DNA of 64,000 nt from Datisca glomerata (lineage: Eukaryota > Streptophyta > Magnoliopsida > Cucurbitales > Datiscaceae), in NCBI GenBank assembly GCA_003255025.1, contig QANY01008203.1, forward strand, positions 911,564 to 975,563, read 5' to 3'. Below, one piece after another: positions 58,265 through 64,000 of this stretch. A program made the translations under genes and the position numbers. A model generated the notes under the pieces. That model was not told the DNA's origin and made no database searches. It saw only the letters and a program-made list of their open reading frames with translations. The stretch's first letter is position 1; the number at the start of each line of letters is the position of its first letter.

Positions 58265-58275
58265 AAGTAGGAGAT
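58265..58275 (+). other. Polypurine tract
   Basis: AAGTAGGAGAT just before the 3' LTR start TGTTGGGGGC. Confidence 0.8.
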
Positions 58276-60504
58276 TGTTGGGGGCTATGCCCTCAAAGGA
58301 TGTGTATTGACATTTTGGCATGAAATTTGAAGAGGATTATATTTTTCTTATAATTATTTTTTTTAAATTATTGTTGAATAATTTATATAAATATCTAAAA
58401 ATTTCATATTCATTAATGAGACTATGATCTTGTATTAGTATGAGAGGATTAAGATATCAGATAATGAATAAAATTGTCAGCAACATATGAAAGTATGAAA
58501 TCTTTAATGAATGGTTGTTAGTACGGTTCACTAAGCATTATGAATGCGTGTGATCTAAATCCAGATCATTGGTGTGGATAGACGTATTAGTGGAGATAAT
58601 TTATATAATAAGATTATATATGACAGTACCGATGTGAATTAATATCTTTATTAACGTATTGTTTATCTTAAAGATTTAATACACATCAATTCGATGATCA
58701 TATGTAGATAAGTCTGAATCTTGGGTACTCATGAACTCATATGCATGTCTACTGGATCTTTTGATTCACTCGTTAATGTCTGTTTGTTAATCAGGGTAGT
58801 GACTTTTGTTTTGGAGATTCAGTGATGTAGATGGCTTGGGACATGATCTTATAAGATTTGGAATCTAAGTTTTCCTAACAAATTATATATTGGTTTCCTT
58901 AAGTGTTAATTCTTGAATTGAATGGTTATTGAGGTCAAATTTATAATAAGATTATGAAATAGTCATTCACTAGTGTATTAATGGTACTTAAAAATCAAGA
59001 GGTAATTAGAAGGGTAAAAAGGTAATTTTGATCAGTTATAGTTTATGAACCAATAATTGGAGGACAGAACTACATGAAATGATTATGTCAGTGGACTATA
59101 TGAGAATACTTTGTAAATACATTCTATAATCTCTAAGACTGCAATTTCATATTTATAGTGGAGTAATAATGAAATTAATAAATAAGATTATTTAATTAAA
59201 AAGTTTAATTAATAATCTAATTTATTGGAGCTTAAGATTATAGGTCCATGGTCCACAAGTCATCTCTATACTACGATGTCCAGAGTGTGAATATTTCAGA
59301 ACATGTGAAAATGACTGACTTGCAAAATGAATTTTTATTCAGGGCAAGTACATAATTATGAGATAATTATGTGTGATTAATTAATTAAAAATTAATCAAT
59401 TAATTAAATTATTTATATATTTAAATATAATTTTTGAAAATTATATATATAACTATCGATTTTTTTAATTATCGATAAGTGAGACAGATTATCTAATTTG
59501 TGATTTAGATAATTAAATTATTATTAGATAATAATTTAAATCAACTAAATTTGTTATTTCTGAAATAACAGATAAGTTAGTTGATAGGAATAATCATATA
59601 TATTAATTTTGAATTTACTGATATCTAAATAATTATTTGATTAAAATAAATATTTAATTCACAGTAATTGCCATGTGTCAATCACTGATAGGGTATCAAA
59701 AATTGACATGGACTACTGTGATGCCATGTGACACTATAGTTATGAGTGTGCAACACTACTGTGCCATGTGACACTGGCACTGCAGTTGTGCACAATTGTA
59801 GTGGGTCCCACTGCAATTGGTAATTTTATAATTAAATATTATTTCAGTTTATCCCTAAAAATATGATACGACATTATCTAGAATATATACATATATTATT
59901 CTAATGGCCTAGGTTGTTGAATGAACATGAGAGAATCAGTTGATCAGATCATCAATCAAGAGTTGAATTGAGAACACGATTGGTATCAAAGATATTTTCT
60001 TCTGTAATTAAACGCTAATCAAATCTCTAAAAGAATAATTATCGCGTTCTTTCAGAGAATCATTTCACAAAAGTCATTCTCAGTAAATATCTAGATCTCA
60101 AGTATTGAGAATATCTAGAGACAGAAAATGTGTCTTGTAATATTCTACGTGCCCACACACGTCCTAATGCGTTGAGAATTGACTTGGAAGATCTTGGTGT
60201 GGATCTCAGAGTCTACTGTTCATTGGAATGATTTCGTGGGAACGGAGGATCGATCGGTTTTTGCAAAGACACTTGATATAGACTACAAGAGGTATATGAT
60301 TCCTAACCTTGTATGCTATAGATTTAACTTACAAATATATAATGGATCCTGACTGATTAAAAAATAGTTTTCAATAAAAAATTTTATTTGGTTATCATAG
60401 GATTGCACAATTTTTATTTTATTAAAAGATTTGTTTTATTATAAGTTTAATTTTTTAAAAGGTCATTCCACGCTTTTGCCGTGCACTCGCCGCGACAACC
60501 AACA
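58276..60504 (+). repeat. 3' LTR of the 12.2-kb Copia element
   Basis: 2229 bp, uninterrupted. It provides the reference for locating the foreign segment in the 5' LTR. Confidence 0.9.
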
Positions 60505-60509
60505 TCTGG

Positions 60510-62390
60510 ATTGATACCTCATACTAATATTATGCATAATGTGTCCAGTTTGACATTTGATATTAATGCTAATCTTCCTATTACTAGATTTGTCACTACT
60601 TCTAACACTAGCACACAATCTTGCCATCTAATACTAACTAGGTCTAAATCTGGGATTTAAAAAAAAAAGGCTCTTCTTGCTTCTAGTCATACGGTTAATT
60701 ATGTTCCCACTGAACCTACCTCTTTCACCGTAGCTTCTAAGAGTAAAGATTAGACTGATGCTATGATAACTGAATATGATGCTTTGATGCCACAAAATAC
60801 TTGGTCTCTTGTTCCTTTACCTGCTAATAAAAATCTTATTGGGGTGTAAAAGGGTGTTTAAACTCAAATACATCCCAAATGAAACTATTGCTAGGCATAA
60901 AACTAGGTTAGTAGCTAAAGGATATCACCAGTAAACATGATAATATTATGGTGAAACCTTTAGTCATGTTGTCAAGAAATCTACCATTCTGATTTTGTTA
61001 TCTTTAGCTGCTAATTTTGGCTGGCCTCTAAGGCAATTGGATGTTAAGAATACATTTTTACATGGTTATTTAACTGAAGAGGTATATATGACACAACCAT
61101 AAGGTTTTGTGAACAAAAAATTTCCTAATTATATTTGTAAACTTAACAAGTCTCTTTATGGTTTAAAACCAGCACTTAGAGTTTGGTTTGAGAATTTCAC
61201 CTCTCATATTCTCTCCATAGGTTTTATTGCTTCTCTTGCTAATACTTCCCTTTTTGTGCATGCTACTACCACGTCTATTACATACATTATTCTTAATGGT
61301 ACTGATTCTGCCTATATTGATACTATTGTGCAAAACTTGAAACATACTTTTGAAATGTCTGACTTAGGAGCTCTTAAATATTTCTTAGGGCCCCTAGAAC
61401 TTCTTCTAGTATTAATGTAAAACAAAAGAAATATGTTAGAGTTCTCTTATGTAAGGCTGGTATGCTTGAAGTTATTCTTAGTGGTACTGATTCTATCTAT
61501 ATTGATACCATTGTGCAAAACTTGAAACATACTTTTGAAATGTCTGACTTAGGAGCTCTTAAATATTTCTTAGGGCTTGAGATAACTAGAACTTCTTCTA
61601 GTATTTTTGTAAATCAAAAGAAATATGCTAAAGATCTTTTATGTAAGGCCGGTATGCTTGAAGTTAAGCCTAGTTACTCACCTTGCTCTACCAAAACTCA
61701 TCTTTCTTCTCATGTTGGTTCTCCTATGTTTGATGTCACTATCTACAGAAGTATTGTTGGATCTCTTCAATATCTCACTTTCATTAAGCCTGATATATCT
61801 TTTGTTGTTAATAGAGTATGTCAATATATGCATTATCCTACCACTGTTCACTTTGCTAGTGTTAAATGTATTCTAAGATATATTGCTAGTACTATGGACT
61901 AGGGCCTTTAATTTACTTCTGGTACTCTTAGCTTGCAAGCCATTACTGATACTGATTGGGCTGGTGCTCCCTCAGACATGAGATCTACCTCTAGTTATGT
62001 TATCTTCCTTGGCTCTAATGTCATTTCATGGAGTGCTGAGAAGTAGCTCATTGTTGCTCGTTCACCCACAGAAGCTGAAAATAAAGCCATTGCCAACACT
62101 GCTACTGAATTAAGTTGGCTACGATAAATTCTCAAAGATCTTCATGTGTCTCTGTCATAACCACATATTCTTCATTGTGACAATACCTCTGCTATCTATT
62201 TAGCATCAAGTCCAATTCTTCATGCTCGCACATTGAAATTCACTTTCATTTTTTTTCGAGAAAGAGTGATAAAGAAAGACTTGGTTGTTAAATACATCAA
62301 CTCTGAGTATCAACTTCCTGATTTATTTACTTTTTCTACTCCTCGTTTCACTTTTCTTTAGGACAAACTCATCCTCACTCCTTGGATGAG
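60510..62390 (+). pseudogene. RT and RNase H remnant of the outer Copia element
   Basis: AMITEYDALMPQNTWSLVPL at 60762, then [20 protein letters not shown] at 61020, YICKLNKSLYGLKPALRVWF at 61132. The YVDD motif is deleted: SITYI runs directly into ILNGTDS at about 61273-61310. A 185-bp tandem duplication follows (61291-61475 and 61476-61660). RNase H: ITDTDWAGAPSDMRSTSSYV at 61945 and VKYINSEYQLPDLF at 62290. Confidence 0.9.
61291..61660. repeat. 185-bp tandem duplication within RT
   Basis: TCTTA(A/G)TGGTACTGATTCT starts both copies. Both contain FEMSDLGALKYFLG. The length is not a multiple of three, so the frame is lost. Confidence 0.9.
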
Positions 62391-62401
62391 TTTGAGGGGG
62401 G
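62391..62401 (+). other. Polypurine tract
   Basis: TTTGAGGGGGG immediately before the 3' LTR start TGTTAGAG. Confidence 0.8.
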
Positions 62402-62623
62402 TGTTAGAGAAGAGGGTTAGTAATGTAAGTTATTGTTAGTGTTTGTTAGGGGTAGTCTTTCCCTTTAAACTTTCTGTTTTGGGCTCTTTACATTTCCTAT
62501 ATACTTCTGCTTTGTTTTTCTGTTAATAAGTTAATAAAGAATTGTTTTGTCTTCAACCTCTCTTCCTCTCGTCTTATCCTCTGTTCAAAATTTCTTCTTC
62601 ATCATCTTTCTCAGTTTTCCTAC
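62402..62623 (+). repeat. 3' LTR of the Copia element at 45276
   Basis: 222 bp, close to identical to 45276-45502. The final A of the expected CCTACA end is missing. Confidence 0.9.
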
Positions 62624-63010
62624 GGAAGTTTGTCCACCGAATTTGCAACCCGAAATTTCAAATTAAGCTTCTCAATCCAAGCACTAATATTAAAGGTCGG
62701 ATTAAAATGGCTCCCGTGGGCATAATGGTTCCGATAAAACCAAATTCCCCAGCACAAAAGAATTACATGTGCAAGTGAGTGAGAATCATTATACTTGAAG
62801 AATGTCGAAATAAACTCCAACATGGGCCATCTGGAACACCGTTTAGGAATATAAGGCAAGACATCCAATTGCTTCCAAGAGTCTGCAACCAAAGGGCACA
62901 AGAACAAAGCATAGATAGTTGAGTCTGGCTTGCCATAGAAGACACGTATATCATTTGTGACAATTCTCCTTCTAAGAAGATTCAATCCTGTCGGAATCAT
63001 ATCCAGGGAA
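62624..63010 (-). pseudogene. LINE zinc-binding RT tail (zf-RVT) fragment
   Basis: Minus strand from 63000 reads IPTGLNLLRRRIVTNDIRVF then YGKPDSTIYALFLCPLVADS, then HVILLCWGIWFYRNHYAHGS. This matches the zf-RVT segment just after RT in plant LINEs, though its first zinc ligand is replaced. It joins the RNase H-like part at 44700-45229 across the Copia insertion, in the same strand and order. RT and endonuclease upstream are missing. Confidence 0.85.
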
Positions 63011-63420
63011 GCTCTCTACATAAAGATTTTTTAGGCTGAATATCTATTATCTTATATTTATTGTGAACCCTTCTTATTCTCTGTTAACATTTATTTGTGC
63101 TTATTTCTGTGAGGGGCATGGTTGGGGAATGAATGTATGAAGCCAGTTTATAAATAATAGTCATCCTGACCATAGTTTCAGTAACGAGATAAGAAAAAAC
63201 AAAGAGGCGATTTGTCCTTGAATATTTCTCCTAGGACTTACTGAATGAGTTGAGTTATTTGTTTCCACTTATTAATTATTTCCCCACAAAGATAAAAAGA
63301 TATCGATGTGATGCTCCTATATGGCAAATTTAATCTTTTCTAATATGAATATAAGATTTTTTTTTCTCTGCATCAAGTGGCTGGATATATTAGTTCGGGG
63401 AAGACCGACTAGGGGTGGCG

Positions 63421-63506
63421 TAGTGTAAGCCTTGGTGGTGTGCTAGTGCAAAGCTTTTGGTGGTGTGCTGGTGCATAAGCCTTCTGAGTGTGCTAGTGCA
63501 TAATCC
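63421..63506. repeat. 25-bp minisatellite, three copies
   Basis: TGCTAGTGCA or TGCTGGTGCA occurs at 63441, 63466 and 63491, with AAGC and TTGGTG-like text between. Confidence 0.88.
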
Positions 63507-63600
63507 CAAAGGTTGGTAATATGAGTATAAGACTTCCATTTGTAAGTTGATTATGCAACTGCTCAATGTCATGAATGCACGATTAAATGAGGGCATCAAG

Positions 63601-63627
63601 TGTGGTCACGTTTTACAAATGTGACCA
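63601..63627. repeat. Inverted repeat GTGGTCAC / GTGACCAC
   Basis: Perfect 8-bp arms with an 11-bp loop; a third GACCAC lies at about 63660. Confidence 0.8.
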
Positions 63628-63728
63628 CGTTTTATCAGTATATCCATATTTTAGGCTTGACCACATTTATTATGAGTGATTTTCAGATCATTGCAAATGG
63701 TGTATTTTATGGTTCCCACTCAACCCCG

Positions 63729-63742
63729 TCTATATAAGGGGG
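63729..63742 (+). promoter_or_regulatory. TATA-like promoter element
   Basis: TCTATATAAGGGGGG near 63729, followed by about 30 bp to GGTGTCATTAAGAGG. It looks like a core promoter, perhaps of an LTR. No coding sequence follows within the window. Confidence 0.4.
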
Positions 63743-64000
63743 GGTTCTTGGTGTCATTAAGAGGACAATCATTTTACACTCCCCGAGCTTAAAAATTAGA
63801 GAATACTCCATGTCCAAGTTCTCTTCAACCTTAGAGCACTAAAGACATTTGTCACCTTACGGATGTCGTCCTAAGATGCTTGTCTTTCACCCTTCCATTC
63901 ACATCATTTCTAATTGTGCTACCCTAAGCTAAACGACTATTTTTGGTAGAATTAACATCCTCTCCGTTTCTATCTCTCATCAACTTTCTTTATTTTTAAA

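Larger units (their letters stand above)
48277..60504 (+). mobile_element. 12.2-kb Copia retrotransposon, target duplication TCTGG
   Basis: TCTGG flanks both ends (48272-48276 and 60505-60509). LTRs of about 2.2 kb begin TGTTGGGGG(G/C)TATGCCCTC and end CAACCAACA/GCTGCCAACA. The 5' LTR is enlarged to 4.7 kb by a Gypsy insertion. Interior 53010-58275 has primer site, long leader, gag, protease, integrase, RT and RNase H in Copia order, with many stops and deletions. Relatives of its LTR lie at 32534-33085 and 34099-34205. Confidence 0.93.
45276..62623 (+). mobile_element. Copia retrotransposon inserted in a LINE, itself split by a larger element
   Basis: LTRs 45276-45502 and 62402-62623 are near identical (TGTTAGAGAAGAGGGTTAGT; TTCAACCTCTCTTCCTCTCG). 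Coding order is gag, protease, integrase up to 48276, then after removal of 48277-60504, RT and RNase H to 62390. Own length is about 5.1 kb. Primer site TGGTATCAAAG at 45503 and purine tract TTTGAGGGGGG at 62391. The target site, judged from the LINE halves, was near CTACGGAAG; the left duplication is hidden by N. Confidence 0.9.
63011..64000. other. Right-end spacer with repeats and a possible promoter
   Basis: No gene seen. Contains a 25-bp minisatellite (63421-63506), a perfect 8-bp palindrome around 63601-63627 and a strong TATA-like CTATATAAGGGGGG at about 63731. The last could be the start of an LTR or gene running off the window; nothing more can be said. Confidence 0.45.

Noticed and set aside
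63729..63760. Integrated plant pararetrovirus promoter
   Set aside because: The TATA context is similar in style, but there is no viral coding sequence in the window to support it.

Overview
This is a stretch of nuclear plant DNA, almost certainly from a eudicot. It is AT-rich, has GT-AG introns, and holds two complete multi-exon plant genes, both on the minus strand, in a sea of nested and broken transposable elements. My impression from the protein sequences is a cucurbit, but I cannot confirm that without a search. No prokaryotic operon, CRISPR array, rRNA or intact tRNA gene is visible.

The complete genes are an R2R3-MYB transcription factor (10594-12105, three exons, 258 aa, MYB20/MYB43/MYB85-like, the type linked to secondary wall and lignin control) and a GDSL esterase/lipase (40441-42931, six exons, 364 aa, like Arabidopsis At5g37690). 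Three other host genes appear only as fragments. Exons of the phytocalpain DEK1 and of the SUMO protease ESD4 lie together inside a CACTA transposon (24570-27811). A piece of DNA polymerase eta (43397-44557) lies behind the GDSL gene and is split by a solo LTR.

Layout. 1-3123: a 55-bp tandem repeat, a pyrimidine-rich tract and a 22-bp minisatellite. 3124-6840: a non-coding LTR element on the minus strand with a 5-bp target duplication. 7850-9620: short LTR elements in tandem. 10594-12245: the MYB gene. 13628-18687: a decayed Copia element, followed by the front of a second one (19012-19984). 20343-24464: MITE-like elements and a 14-N gap. 24507-32533: an old autonomous-type CACTA element, interrupted by a gene-carrying CACTA (24570-27811) and by an LTR element (29565-32280). 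33137-38960: a minisatellite with palindromic arms, interrupted by a solo LTR that itself holds a small CACTA element (35679-37239). 40441-42931: the GDSL gene. 43397-44557: the POLH fragment.

44700-63010 is one nest, read from outside in: a LINE fragment (minus strand) split by a Copia element (45276-62623), which is split by a second, 12.2-kb Copia element (48277-60504, target duplication TCTGG), whose 5' LTR is split by a Gypsy gag-protease remnant (about 49746-52250). All pol genes carry stops and frameshifts, and two of the three reverse transcriptases have a damaged catalytic motif. The last kilobase holds a 25-bp minisatellite and a possible promoter. The window reads as a gene-poor region built by repeated insertion. 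The two intact genes are isolated from each other and share no visible pathway.
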